Of a stretch of DNA of 64,000 bases, positions 10,902 through 22,073 are shown in pieces. Position numbers and translations under genes: made by a program. This stretch comes from Calliphora vicina. Lineage: Eukaryota; Arthropoda; Insecta; Diptera; Calliphoridae. The notes under the pieces were generated by a model. It was given only the letters and a program-made list of their open reading frames with translations, made no database searches and was not told where the DNA came from. Position 1 is the stretch's first letter; the number at the start of each line of letters is the position of its first letter. The DNA lies in assembly GCF_958450345.1 (NCBI RefSeq), contig NC_088780.1, positions 38,897,667 through 38,961,666 of the forward strand. The letters run 5' to 3'.

Positions 10902-11250
10902 TATATGTATATGTGAAAATTTGTACATAGCATAGGGAAAATATTTTCAAAATTCAATCAATCGAAAGAAGAACATTAAATACTAAATTTTATGTACATA
11001 TATCAAACAAAAAAGTAAAATTTTGTGAAAATAAGCGAATTCACTTAATTGTGAATAAATACGAAAATAATCCATAGATTTTTATGCTCGATATCTCATT
11101 TTGTTCCTATTACATGTGGCTTTGGGACAAATTAATAAACCTGAACAAGTTCTGCCGTTTTCGATTTTTCATGAGTTTTTTAAAACACAAAAATTTGCTA
11201 TTTTCACGTAAAAACTATATTTTTTGCTTCAAGTTGTTATTATAACTCCG
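10902..11250 (+). repeat. Family H, continuation after the Tc1 insertion
   Basis: It matches 3685-3990 closely (gaaaatttgtacatagc ... ataactccgaa). It breaks off inside 'ataactccgaa' at 11250, where a second Tc1 fragment begins. Confidence 0.75.
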
Positions 11251-11256
11251 AATAAC

Positions 11257-11600
11257 TCAATATTTTGTTGGGTATCCCTTATTTTTTATAACTGATACAC
11301 ATCGACGATGCATTGAACCAATTAAAGAGTCAATGGTCTCCTTTGAAATATTTTGCCATTCCCTTTTATCCGCCTCCGATAAATAAATCTTCCTTCCTGG
11401 TGTAATTTTGGGTCCTTATTTTACGATCTACAATTTACCATAGATTTTCTATGGAATTGAGATCTGGCGATTGGGCAGGCCACTTCAAAACACGTACCTC
11501 GTTGGATTGTAAACATTCGGTTACAACCCTAGAGGTGTGTTTCGGGTTGTTGCACTGTGGTTCCAAATAAAAATCTAGGTGGACAAAATTATTTGGCGCA
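11257..11600 (-). pseudogene. Tc1-like transposase, C-terminal fragment
   Basis: Read on the minus strand it gives CNNPKHTSRVVTECL (second catalytic region, usually QQDNDPKHTS, here with the Asp replaced), then LKWPAQSPDLNSIENLW, which holds the third catalytic Glu. A frame break follows, then KREWQNISKETIDSLIGSMH...NKGYPTKY and a TGA at 11257-11259. This is the usual C-terminus of a Tc1 transposase. It is a different lineage from the element at 9.4-10.9 kb. The upstream two thirds are missing. A 22-bp motif within it (ATCTAGGTGGACAAAATT) recurs inverted at 12.35 kb. Confidence 0.8.
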
Positions 11601-12530
11601 CTTTTTATATAGAATTGGTATCTCCGATTCCAAAAAAAAATCTTTAAAAGATGAATATAAACTTTTTTCAAGTTACAGTAGGGTACATATAAAAAACATT
11701 AATAAAAAATTAAAAAAAATACGTTTTCATATCTTTCTGAAACTAAATTTTTAAAAAGATCTGTATTTACTATATTTCAAGTTACAGTAGGGTCTAGATA
11801 TATAAAAATCAATAATAAATAAAGAAATATTACTAAAAATTCCATTCCGTAAAAATTAATAAAAAGTATTTCGGTGGGTGCTGGCGGCTACAATTTTTTT
11901 ACAAAGACATTCCCCAGAAGTTTCATTAAATGATGTACATAGTCAGTGGACGGGCTTCGACGGTCTTTTTTTTTGGCAAGCTATATAACATTCTTAGAAA
12001 AAAAAATATCAGTATATTTGAGAACCAAGTTTAAAGGACTATAACAGGAAAATGGAGAGGCCCATAAATATAAGATATACATTTAATAAAAGCCTATATC
12101 AATGTTTATCTATGTTTTGAAGTATGAATTTCTTTATGGTAAAACCATTGAGATATATCTAACTTAGTAAAGCAGTAAAATATTAAAAAAAATTAACGAA
12201 AATATGATTAAAAATTTGTTGAACTTCTGGCGCTTCTGTCGAGGAAACGAAATGTCCAATTGAAAAACCCATTTGTATTGGAGGAGAATAGATTGTTAGC
12301 TTCCGAAAAAAACTTAGCTTTTCCAAATTCTGAAGATACCGATTTTCATAATTTTGTCCACCTAGATTTGATTTCCCTTTTTTCAGAATATAATTAATTA
12401 TGTTGTTTGTTTTTAAGTTAATTTATATAAATAAAAGTATACAAGTAAAATACTAAAAAAAAAAAATTTTATTTTAACAAAATATTTTAAATTTTGAGCT
12501 ACATATGGAATATTTGGACAAGTTATAGTA
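11601..12530. other. AT-rich non-coding with a short duplicated motif
   Basis: 'caagttacagtagggt' occurs at ~11668 and ~11778, each followed by a similar tail, suggesting a ~110-bp tandem duplication. 'ataattttgtccacctagat' near 12350 is the inverted copy of 11572-11593, so a decayed element may lie between them. No gene is seen. Confidence 0.35.
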
Positions 12531-12539
12531 TATAAAAGA

Positions 12540-13223
12540 ATATTATATTTCCGGTAACTTTAAATATAATCTGAAAGTTTTACTAAAATCGGAAAACGTT
12601 AACCCTTAAATCATAATCGTCCCAAAAATATATAACATTTCGCTATCTTTCCATGAGAAATTTGAAATATTGAAAAATTTGAACTTTGACCTTCACGATT
12701 TAAGGGTTAAAGTTTTCCGATTTTAGTAAAACTTTCAGACTATATTTTAAATTACCTGGACTATACTATTCTGTTCATTCTCCAAAATATGGCCAAAATA
12801 TTAGTTTCTCAAAATTTAACTCGCTGGTACGGAAAAACTATAGGAGGTATTGTCATATTTTTTTCATATTTTAATTCCCTATTATGTTGTTAATAAATCC
12901 CCATGTGATGATCAACAAATTCTGAAATTTGTTTAACAAAATTTTTAAAAATTTGAAAATGAGTTTTGAAACTGCCGTTAAAAAATATAATTTTTTTTGG
13001 TCATACCTGGGAATTAGGTTAGGTATCCTACGAAGACAAAAACTCATATACAAGTAAATATGGATATATTCTAAGTAAAAATAAACTTTTATTTTAATAT
13101 TTCTCAAAATATGTTAATTTTGTTCCAACATTTTATGTTCTAGTGGCCTGAGACAAATTAATGGCCTGGCGATTTTTTAATAACTTTAACATTTTTTAAC
13201 AAATTTTTGTCTTTTATATCTTA
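12540..13223. repeat. Family I inverted-repeat element, left part
   Basis: This matches, inverted, the complete copy at 50.94-51.88 kb (landmarks: 'ttcacgatttaagggtta', 'tacggaaaaactata', 'atcctacgaagacaaaaac', 'aggccattaa'). In place of the terminal repeat, this copy starts with an inverted piece of its own interior (12545-12610 versus 12695-12765), so its outer end is rearranged. It is interrupted at 13223 by a Helitron and resumes at 18578. Confidence 0.75.
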
Positions 13224-13227
13224 CTAG

Positions 13228-13735
13228 CATGCAACCCGCTACTTCGTTAGCGAAAAAATGTGGAAATAACAAAACAACTACGTAAATTATTTTAAAATGT
13301 TTATTATAGAAATTTTAATTATTGCGTAAAGTAAATACACCTTACAATTGTTTGTAGTCCATGATATTTTGAAGTATTAAAGCATCTCAAAACTGCTTGC
13401 GTAATTGAAAATTCATAATAATAATTGCAAATATTAATAGTAGATAGATAAAGATATACTAATTTAATAATGTGTGTGAAGTTAAATTTCGAAATTTATA
13501 ACCCTAGACACAAACCAGTTGAGTTAACAGAGTTATGTTTAAAAGTTTACATGACACCGTTAAACATTGTAAATCAAGGAAAGTGTATTCAAAATGAAAT
13601 AATAACCACACGGTTGAACCTAATGTACCACTAATGATTGAAACGGGAACTAATCTCCCGTTTTTTCCAAAAACTAAGTCAAATCATAAATGTCAAACAT
13701 AGTTTTATACTTTTGCGGAATTTTTAAAATTTAAT
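13228..13735. other. Helitron interior, non-coding
   Basis: AT-rich. No gene is seen between the Helitron 3' hairpin and the minisatellite. Confidence 0.5.
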
Positions 13736-15395
13736 TATTATGGATGGACGAATCTAAATTCATGGAAAACGGGAGAAGATGGGCAGAAGGAACTTGCTTG
13801 AATTTATAGCCAAGGTGTTTTTCTATCATAACCCATGGTCATAACCCTTAACAGTGCAAGTTTTGGGAGGAAGAATTTAAATTTTTTGGAAATGGTAGAA
13901 GATGGGCGGATGAATCTTGCTGGAATATTTAGGTAGGGTGTTGGTTTATCATGGTCCGTGGCATAACCGTTAACAGTGCGAGTTCTGATAAAGAAATTTA
14001 AATTTTTCGAAAATTTAAATTTTGTTTGAGGATGAATCTAAATTTCTTGGAAATGGGAGAAGATGGTCTATCATTGTCCGTGGTCATAACCTTTAACAGT
14101 GCGAGTTCTGATAGAGAAATTTAAATGTTTCGAAAATTTAAATTTTTTGGAGGATGAATCTAAAATCCTGTATAACGGGAGAAGATGGGAAAATTAAATT
14201 TTTCGAAAATTAAAATGTTTTTGGAGGATGAATCTAAATTTCTTGGAAATGGGAGAAGATAGGTGGAATGAACTTGCTGGAATTTATAGATAAACTGTCC
14301 CACTATGATAATCTGTGGTCATAATATTTAACAGAGCGAGTTTTGATAATATTTTTTTAATTTTGACCAAAATCAAAATTTAATATACTTGGGAGGCTGA
14401 ATCCGAATTCTAGGAAAACGGGAAAAGATGGGCGGATGGAACATGATGGAATTTATAGATAGGCTGTTAGTCTATCATCGTCCATGGTCATAACCTTTAA
14501 CAGTGCGAGTTCAGAGAAATTAAATTTTTACGAAAATTTAATTTGGAGAATGAATCTAAATTTCTTGGAAATGGGAGAAGATTGGCAGATGAATCTTGCT
14601 GGAATAGTTAGATAGGGTGTTGGTCTATCATGGTCCGTGGTCATAATCTATACCAGTGCGAGTTCTGATAAAGAAATTTAATTTTTTCTAAAATTGAAAT
14701 TTTTTGGAGGATGAATCTAAATTCCTGGATAAAGGGAGAAGATAGTCGGATGGAACTTGCTGGAATTTATAGTCAAGGTGTTTTTCTATCGTAATCCATT
14801 GTCATAACCTTAACAGTTTGGAAGGATGAATCTAAATTTCTTTGAAATGGGAGAAGATGGGCGGATGAATCTTGCTGGAATATTTAGGTAGAGTGTTGGT
14901 CTATCATGGTCCGTAGTCATAATCTTTAACAGTGCGAGTTCTGATAGAGAAATTTAAATTTTTCGAAAATTTTATTTTTTTTGTAGAATGAATCTAAATT
15001 TCTTGGAAATGAGAGAAAATGTGCGGATGAATCTTGCTGGAATATTTAGATAAGGTTTTGGTCTATCATGGTCCGTGGCCATAACCCTTAACAGTGCGAG
15101 ATCTGATAGAGAAATTTTCGAAAATTGGAATTTTTTGGAGGATGAATCTAAATTTCTTGGATGGAATTTATATTCATCCTCCAAAATTTCAATTTTCGAA
15201 ACATTTAAATTTCTCTACCAGAACTCGCACTGTTAAAGGATATGACCACGGACCATGATAGACCAACACCCTATCTAAATATTCCAGCAAGATTAATTCG
15301 CAAATCTTCTCCTATTTCCAAGAAATTTAGATTCATCCTACAAAAACAAAAAAAAAATTTCCGAAAAATATAAATTTCTCTATCAAAACTCGCCA
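13736..15395. repeat. Minisatellite inside the Helitron, ~120-170 bp units, last unit inverted
   Basis: About eleven diverged copies begin near 13741, 13863, 14031, 14152, 14222, 14391, 14541, 14706, 14822, 14985 and 15133. Shared blocks are 'gatgaatctaaatttcttgg', 'gggagaagatgggcggatg', 'tcttgctggaat', 'ggtctatcatggtccgtgg', 'ttaacagtgcgagttctg'. Unit lengths vary because some carry internal deletions. From ~15165 to 15395 one unit is present in reverse orientation, so the array ends in a palindrome. Short open frames here are repeat artefacts. Confidence 0.85.
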
Positions 15396-15504
15396 AAATA
15401 AAAATTACATAATTAATAGTAGTAGTAATTGGTTTTTAAGTCTCATAGAAACTCACATTCTAACTTTTAGAATTTTCTATGTTTATGAAAATCAAAAATA
15501 CTAT

Positions 15505-16079
15505 TAAATAACTGTTAGTTCAAACGTCATTTCGGAAATGCTAAATCGCTTTTCAAGGTATCTCGTCTTCGATTCGTATGGTACCCAATTTGCCTTTTTT
15601 TTGACAAATCCTGCTGTTTGCAAACGTTTTGCTTCTTGAGTATCTCCCTATGATATTGCAAGCTCATGTTGAGTTTGACAACAACATTCACGGATTAATG
15701 CCTCCAAATCTTGGTCTTCAAATTGTTTGGTTGTCCTGGGCCTTCCGTTTCAAAATCATCACTTCTGAACATGCACCATCTTTTGCACGTTGAAACCGAT
15801 GGAACACGTTCACCATAAGCTTTGGTGATCTATGTGTACTTCTGCGGCACGTTTTTCAAATGAAAGAAGTAAAGCAAAACTTTCCACATATGACGCTTTG
15901 TTGGCACAAAATTCGACAAAAAAAACTTTGTTGTTTACACTTAATGTTCAATAACTAAGCGAGGATGAATGACAGATATATACCCTTTAGAGTGATATAA
16001 AAGTTATTAAAAATTAAAAAAGGGGTTCAAAAGATACGCCACCTATAGCAAATCCCACATTTTTGAGTCATATACCCAA
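15505..16079 (-). pseudogene. Mariner element, 5' half (terminal repeat plus N-terminal transposase)
   Basis: The right end carries the inverted terminal repeat read inward as TTGGGTATATGACTCAAAAA, flanked by TA at 16080-16081. The transposase N-terminus follows on the minus strand: a degraded start, HMWKVLLYFFHL-like and AYGERVP-like blocks, then the second helix-turn-helix and YESKTRYLEK-type residues. Sequence stops at ~15505, before the catalytic core, and there is no left terminal repeat. This half-element shares its subfamily with the pieces at 19.3, 21.5, 37.9, 42.5 and 45.8 kb. The start codon is lost and stops are present. Confidence 0.75.
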
Positions 16080-16156
16080 TAGTTGAAATCAAATTTCAGT
16101 AAAAATATTTTTTTAAACACACTTTCAACATATTTGGGGTATTCAAACGGTCTGAT

Positions 16157-16330
16157 TGTCCTAATATATTATGATAGTTTAAACAAATTGTTGTTGTGCT
16201 TCAAAAAAAGTGTTATTTTATGACAAAACAATGAACATAGTTCAAAAAGTCTTATTAGTTTAGAACATTATTGTTTGAAACACAACAAAAATTGTTTAAA
16301 CTACCATAATATATTAGGACATTATGACAA
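16157..16330. mobile_element. MITE with ~45-bp inverted arms
   Basis: 16157-16202 (TTGTCCTAATATATTATGAT...) pairs with 16277-16326. The loop holds an internal AT-rich spacer. It is non-coding and lies in the Helitron. Confidence 0.65.
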
Positions 16331-16659
16331 TAAGGACATTAGGACATTAAAAATTGTGGTGTGAATGTATGTACATATACATTTTATTTACACGATAAAA
16401 ACGTAATAAAACTTAATGAAGATTAATATATATATATGGAATATGAAATTAAAAAACTTACATTTCTAAGTAACGTAGAATTTTTTCTTTTAATTGAATT
16501 TATAAAATTTGAGCACTTATTATTACACAACTATTTTTTTTCAAATGAGTTGACGGTTATATGTAAATAGTGTTGTCTATTCATCGAAATAAAAATATTT
16601 AAATAAATGTTTGTGTAAACGATTTTATTTAAGCGAAAATTTATTTGTTATTATCTAAA

Positions 16660-17212
16660 AAAATGTTTTTTTTATAAAGCGTGCAATTTGTATGAAGAAT
16701 ACTGGTAATAAGGTTTTAAACTTGAATTTTTTTCATACACAATTTGTTTAACGTTTGGAAGCGTAAGCAATTTGTATGAAGAATACTGGAAAAAAAGTTT
16801 AAAACTTATTTCCATAGAATTTTATTTTAATGTTTGTCGTTGCGTTTTATAAAATGAGGCCCTAAATTTGTTTTATAATCTTTTGGTAAATTGAATATGA
16901 ATAAGGTTTTAATCATAGAGACACATATTGCTTAAATTCTGTTTTTTAAATTTATAAAAAGTTTCTAATACTACATTTGAGTGAGATATAAGTTGATTTT
17001 ATAAACTTGATAAATAGAGTATAAATAATGATTTACTCATAGATACACATAGTGCTTTACATTTTAATTTTTTTAGGGTCTAATTTTATAAAACGAAACG
17101 ACAAACGTTAAAATAAAATTCTATGGAAATAAGTTTTAAACTTTTTTCCCAGTATTCTTCATACAAATTGCTTACGCTTCCAAACGTTTTGTTTTATAAA
17201 ATGAGGACCTTA
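16660..17212. repeat. Inverted pair of small MITEs, ends like AGGTCCTCATTTTATAAAAC
   Basis: 16752-16868 is repeated inverted at 17073-17205 with few changes ('ggaagcgtaagcaatttgta', 'gaatactgg', 'ccatagaattttattttaa'). Each copy ends in TTTTATAAAATGAGG-type termini. A further partial copy, with 'ttcctggtattcttcat', is at 34.38-34.45 kb. No coding sequence. Confidence 0.65.
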
Positions 17213-17666
17213 ATTTACTGAAATTGTTATTAAATTTTGCGAGAACAAAATTCTTATTTTAGCGAATAGGAATAAACACGTGATTTTTTTTTGAGAAATG
17301 CTTTAATGAATATATTTTTATGAATATTTTTTGTTTTGTTTCACATTTCAACAAAATAATTTGTTTTGTAGTTTTTTATCAAATAAAACTATAACATTTC
17401 AAATAGCATTAAACCAACTATATTTACAACACTGTTATTAATATTATCCCTCATAAATTCCCATATACATTTCATATAACTGTATGTTGAATAAATTTTA
17501 AATTTATTGAATAAGGTGAAAATAATAATTTTTACAAAAAAGGTTAAGGTTTGTGTCTGTACTATTAGAATTTTCAACACCATTAGAATTCAACTAATGG
17601 TGAATAGGGTGAAAAACTATATATTTTAAAATAAAATTAGTATTCTAAACATGAAAATAAACATTC

Positions 17667-17745
17667 TGGTGTAGGCTAAGGGTTTAGACTACTGAACTGT
17701 AGCCGAACTACATCGGTTCGAATCTCAGTGGAGGCAAAACAATTT
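17667..17745 (+). ncRNA. tRNA-like segment (possible tRNA-derived SINE or tRNA pseudogene)
   Basis: GGTTCGAATC at 17715-17724 is a textbook internal promoter B-box/T-loop. About 45 nt upstream is an A-box-like GTAGGCTAAGGGTTTAGA. CTAC/GTAG can form an anticodon-type stem, but with a 6-nt loop. The T stem has a mismatch and no good acceptor stem forms, so it is not a working tRNA. An A-rich run follows at 17750-17760, as in tRNA-derived SINEs. Confidence 0.35.
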
Positions 17746-17789
17746 TATTGAAAAAAAAAATAAAACTACTTGAATAGAATAGTAGAAAT

Positions 17790-18480
17790 GAATTTCAAAA
17801 AAGTACCAATATAAGTGTACTGAAATTTGGCCCTTTTCACCCATTTGTATTTGACTTCCGAATAGCATGTTGTGGATTCTTTTTTGTGTGGTTGGAAGAA
17901 TATTTTATCTTTTTTTATTTTTAAATTGAATAAATAATATCAAATCTCCGTTTTTATCCCGTTTTTTGTCCCCTTTTTGTCCCCCGTGAAGAAATAATTT
18001 TCAAAAAAGTACCTAGTAATACGTACTATTTGAAAATAATAGTTCATGGAATTGTTAGTGAGAAAATACATTTTGATAAAAAAGTACCAAAAAAGAAAAC
18101 AATTTTGAGGCCTTAGGAATTCGAATTTCAAAAAAGTACCAAAAAGATTTCCAGTTTTTATTGATCTGAGCCAGATACATTCAATATAATATTTCTATGT
18201 TTATTTATGTAGGAGATATACATGTTAACAGAGGGTTCTACGGGGACTATTTTTACCCCATATGGCCACTTGAATTTTGAATTTCAAAAAAGTACCAAAC
18301 ACCTGTCGGCTATTTTTTTGATTACAGGCGGACGCATTTAAAATATTATTTCTAAGTTTATTTGTTTTGGAGATATAGAGGTACAGGTTTTACCCGTTTT
18401 TGCCCCATTTGTCCCCCTTAACGACCGAATTTCCAAAAATCCCTTCTTAGTGGATCTACATATTGTAAAAGGAACCCATT
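17790..18480. repeat. Degenerate repeats with 'ttcaaaaaagtacc' blocks
   Basis: Blocks of (a)tttcaaaaaagtacc recur at ~17797, 17998, 18127 and 18281, with a weaker one at ~18080, about 80-200 bp apart. Between them are CCCGTTTTTTGTCCCC-like tracts. The same block with 'aaacacctgtc' occurs at 32.14 kb. I read this as the diverged internal repeat of the Helitron. Confidence 0.5.
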
Positions 18481-18533
18481 ACCCGAATTTCAAGTTTCTA
18501 GCTTTAGCGGTTTCGGCTGTGCGATGATGAATG

Positions 18534-18550
18534 AATCAGTCAGTCAGTCA
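18534..18550. repeat. (CAGT)n microsatellite near the Helitron 5' end
   Basis: Four tandem CAGT units directly precede the TCTATATATATA terminus (minus-strand sense). Confidence 0.8.
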
Positions 18551-18577
18551 GTCACGTTACTCTTTTATATATATAGA

Positions 18578-18730
18578 TTAGAACGACAATTACGTACACA
18601 TTTCGATTCTTTTAAATTAAATTGCTAAAGTCATTATTTAATGGCAAAATTTTTACAAAAACTGAAAAAAATGCATTTTTCCCCTTGTAAATGCACCTCA
18701 AAACTAAATCGCTAAGTCGGCACGGGTTGC
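18578..18730. repeat. Family I element, continuation after the Helitron
   Basis: 'ttagaacgacaattacgtac' through 'ccccttgtaaatgcacctcaaaac' matches, inverted, 51.05-51.18 kb. It joins to 13223 when the Helitron is removed. It diverges beyond 18710. Confidence 0.8.
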
Positions 18731-19250
18731 CCTTCTTAGAACAAGCTAAAAAATTGTTTGGTGGTATTTTATGTCATTACACAAGTTTTCAGCGGGTACC
18801 GTCTCAACATTTCCAAAAATTTAATTCTAAGGGACACTCTAATGTTTATGTTACAAGATATTGGCAGAGATTTTGCAATTATTGAACAGTTATCAATAAA
18901 ATTAGAACCAAAATATCCTAATTATGATATTAATCTTATTTTTTTCCACCACAATTTCCTTTTTTTCTTTAGATTTCACTGTTAATTTTATTGTTTACCT
19001 TTTTTTTTAATTTTCGATGTCTATATTTTTTTGTATATTGTATGAAAACATTTTCTACATTTGAGGTGGCACCCAGTTAAAGTCGGTTCAATTTAAAACA
19101 CACTTTAATTTTGACTATATTTGAAAAATAATTAAAAGCAGGTTTTTATTTTAAAGTTGTTTTTAAAAAGAATCGACTTTAGTGTTTGACTATGATTATG
19201 GGCCAATATATTTGGTTTTATTTTGAAACATTTGTACAATATAAATTTAA
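18731..19250. other. AT-rich non-coding
   Basis: No gene and no repeat match I could confirm. It may contain the decayed far end of the family I copy. Confidence 0.35.
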
Positions 19251-19254
19251 CTTT

Positions 19255-19742
19255 TTAGCTGCATATGTATTCCGATCTATGCTCCAAAGTGAAGCGTATC
19301 CCCGATAGAGCATTCTTCATAGATCGAAAGAAATAGTATTCAGACGGGGCAAGGTCTAGACTATAAGGCGGGTGAAGCTAAATTTCCCAACCATTTAATT
19401 TTAAATACTTTTTAACAGGTATATTGGAATATTATGGTTTCAAGTCCGGCCGCATATTCTGGGCATTTTTCGGCAAATGCTCGCTTCAAACGTAAAGTTG
19501 TTAGATTTCAACAAATACACAACAAACATTGCCTTAGCGCCATGGATATATGGCTGTTGTGTCGATTTGTCTGGTTGGCCGGGCTGCATGTACGTTCTTA
19601 TACTATTCGGATTATCGTAATGGGCGATATTTGTCCTCCGTGTTAAAATCACCACTTCTGAACAGAAAAAACTGATGGAACCCATTCAACATAAGCTTCG
19701 CTGAGCAATCGTTGCGCTTCAGCGGAACATTTTTCCAAATTA
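19255..19742 (-). pseudogene. Mariner transposase, internally deleted
   Basis: On the minus strand, N-terminal residues FNLEKCSAEAQRLLSEAY and SGDFNTEDKYRP run directly into HYDNPNSIR, QPGQPDKSTQQPYIHGAKAM and further C-terminal blocks, ending at ~19255 near the target-recognition region. The jump from DKYRP to HYDNP removes about 100 residues including the first catalytic Asp. It is dead. The 5' edge abuts another mariner 5' end in the opposite orientation at ~19744. Confidence 0.75.
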
Positions 19743-19743
19743 A

Positions 19744-19972
19744 AGACTTAAAAATGCGGGATTTGAAATAGATGGTGTATCTTTTGAACACGGCTCTCCT
19801 CTTTAATAATGTATATGTCATTTTGAATGGTACGTATCTGTTTATATACTCACTTAGTTATTAAATATTATACTGTAAACAACAAAATTTGTTTTTGCTT
19901 CAAAAATGTCGAATTTTGTAACAACAAAGCGTCATATGCGGGAAGTTTTGATTTACTTCTTTAGTTTCTCTT
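19744..19972 (+). mobile_element. Mariner 5' end, terminal repeat to transposase start
   Basis: It starts inside the terminal repeat (GACTTAAAAATGCGGGATTT), continues through the 5' leader, and reaches ATGTCGAATTTTG with codons for MSNFVTTKRHMREVLIYFF at 19907-19965. Then it stops. It lies head to head with the minus-strand copy to its left. Confidence 0.75.
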
Positions 19973-19974
19973 TA

Positions 19975-20260
19975 TACACACACTTATATTACATACAAGA
20001 ATACGGTTGATGTTAACTCAAACCGAGCTTATGATATACAGACTCCTCTATAATTCGCTGTTACTATTTGCATGCACAGCACCATCTTCTAGTAGTTGCA
20101 TGAATTATCTAGATCTTTTAAAACTGCTTCACAGTTAATGTTGTCATACTTATAAATGGGTTATCAACATTGTTTATAAGTAGAAGTTTCTACTGATGAA
20201 AATGTTTATATGTAAATTGATAATGCTATTTCGTAACAATATTTAAGGAGCCCTGATTTT
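19975..20260 (-). repeat. Family E (LTR-like), inverted partial copy
   Basis: 'cagcaccatcttctagtagt' and 'gggttatcaacattgtttat' correspond, reversed, to 6.85-6.97 kb. Strongly diverged. Confidence 0.4.
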
Positions 20261-21510
20261 ATATAAGCCTGACCCGCTTCCTATATTCATTGCATCAACT
20301 ACAAACCTTTTCTTCTTAAATCTTCCTCTCCACTAACCTTTAATGTATCGTACCTAAAAAAAAACACCCAAAATAAAGACCTGCCTTTAAAAAAATTTTA
20401 CAAAACAAATATGTATCTATGTATATGTATTTCATTCTTTTTTGTCAGCTTTTCGCTAAATTTAATTTCCTAAAATTAATTTTCTTTTTTAAATCCTTCA
20501 GCCTTTAAATTGAATATCTAAAGAAGTGGAAGAAAAAATAACAACAAACACATACCTTCCCCCCAACCAAGAAAAAAAAGGCTGAAAATACTATGTAAAC
20601 AAACACATGGATGGTTGGCTGTATCCAAGTTGCACAGGATGTAAATATTTTCCTTTCTTAAATATAAAGTTTCTTTATTTTTCTTTTTTATTTTCTCTCA
20701 CTTCTTCCTTAAAAAAAGAAAAAGAAAAACTTACGAAACAAATCCCATGCTTGATGGTTGCACCTACAAAAGGCTACAAAAAAAATCAAAGAAATAAAGA
20801 AAAAAAACTCTGAACACAACAAAAACCCTGTAAAAGCACGTCAGAATATTCAACACAGGAAACATTATAGTTAAACATATCTGCTTGCTTGCAACATGAT
20901 GAACTTTCTATAATGATGATGATGACGACGACGACTACGACGCTTGGCTGACGAATGCCACCAACAATGAAAAGAAAAAGTGAGAACATGTTGCCAACAA
21001 CAATGACAACAACAGCTGCAGCAGCAGGAAAACAAAAAATAAACTGAAATAATCTTTTATGAATGGAATGCAATTTGTCTTGCAGTTTTCTCTTTTTTTT
21101 TTTGTATAACATTTCAATCCCTCAGGCCTTGAAAATCGTGCGTGTCATGAAATAGAATCGCAATATGTTGGGTTTTATAATATTTCAAATTCACAGATAT
21201 TCATCGGCAATTTACACGTTTTTTACCATTAAATCGATTACTGGCTTTATATGTATCCATGTGTTCTTTAGCATTTTTTCTTATTTTTTTTTAGACAATA
21301 TATCAGACATGGTAAAGTGAGTTTTTAAAATATAGGTCACGGATTTGTTTCCACGGTAAAGATTTAAATGATAGGATAATTTCCAAATTCAAAACAGTAT
21401 TTTTGTTACAAATTTTAGATGTTTTTTTACAAAAAGAAATCCAAATCCTTGTTTTAGATTTCGAAACTCGGAATTATAGAATATGAACGATTTGAAAATT
21501 AATATGTTTT
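20261..21510. other. Unique-looking AT-rich DNA with triplet-repeat tracts
   Basis: No transposon is recognised. Purine/pyrimidine tracts and imperfect triplets occur at 20910-20940 (gatgatgatgacgacgacgac) and 21000-21030 (aacaacaatgacaacaacagctgcagcagc). The frames over these tracts are short and low-complexity, so I do not call exons. Of the gene-less stretches, this is among the likelier to be host DNA. Confidence 0.4.
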
Positions 21511-21514
21511 ATCC

Positions 21515-22066
21515 CAGAAAGAGAGTTCTGCATCGATTGAAACAAATAGTAATTAGACGGGGCACGGTCTGGACTATAAAGCGGGTGAGGCAAAACTTCC
21601 CAACCACATCATTCTAAATACTTTTTAAAAGGTAGTTATTGCAACATGTGGCCGAGCATCGTCATATCTGGCCGCATATTGTGGACGTTTCTCGGTCAAT
21701 TCTCGCTTCAAACGAATCAGTTGCGTTCGGTACAAGTTCCCTGAGATGAATGGTCAATAGATAGGACTATTTTGTTCTCACCAAATATAGCCTTAGCGCC
21801 ATGGATATTTGGCTTTGGTGTCGATTCTGCTGGTTGGCCGGTCTTTATATACGATGTCTTACTCTTCGGATTATCGCAATGGATCCATTGTTAAAGTAAT
21901 GATTCGGTGCAAAAATTATCTTTTTTAGAGTGCTCTAGCATTTCGGACATGCAAAATCGTATTTCAAGGTCTTTCAGCTGCTCGCAAACATTTTGAAATT
22001 GTTTGTTTATCTTCCAATGATTTTGCTAACTCTTGTTGAGTTTTACATTTTCAAGTCATAAGTGAG
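21515..22066 (-). pseudogene. Mariner transposase fragment
   Basis: The minus strand carries, in broken frames, blocks of the same mariner subfamily as at 45.8 kb: LFASSHYDNP-like, 'NIHGAKAI', 'RELTEKRPQYAARYDDAR' and the C-terminal 'LASPALYSPDRAP' region with the third catalytic Asp. Small deletions and frameshifts are frequent. Neither terminal repeat is present. Confidence 0.65.
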
Positions 22067-22073
22067 ATAAAGA

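Larger units (their letters stand above)
13224..18577 (-). mobile_element. Helitron, 5.35 kb, non-autonomous, carrying nested repeats
   Basis: Read on the minus strand it begins TCTATATATATAAAAG at 18577. It ends with a hairpin (stem CGCTA/TAGCG, loop ACGAAG) followed 9 nt later by CTAG at 13227-13224. The flanks are A before and T after, as Helitrons require. The flanking sequences join exactly into the unbroken family I sequence at ~51.18 kb, which gives the empty site. No Rep/helicase frame is visible, so it is non-autonomous or gutted. Inside are a minisatellite, half a mariner, MITEs, a tRNA-like segment and repeated 'aaaaaagtacc' units. Confidence 0.85.

Noticed and set aside
17667..17745. 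A functional tRNA gene
   Set aside because: The T stem has a mismatch, the anticodon loop is 6 nt and no acceptor stem forms. Only the promoter-like boxes are convincing.
20786..21117. Frames of 60-108 codons over GAT/GAC and CAA/CAG triplets, suggestive of a Val/Ile-rich or Gln-rich exon
   Set aside because: The length comes from simple triplet repeats read on the complementary strand. There are no splice signals or domains to support an exon.
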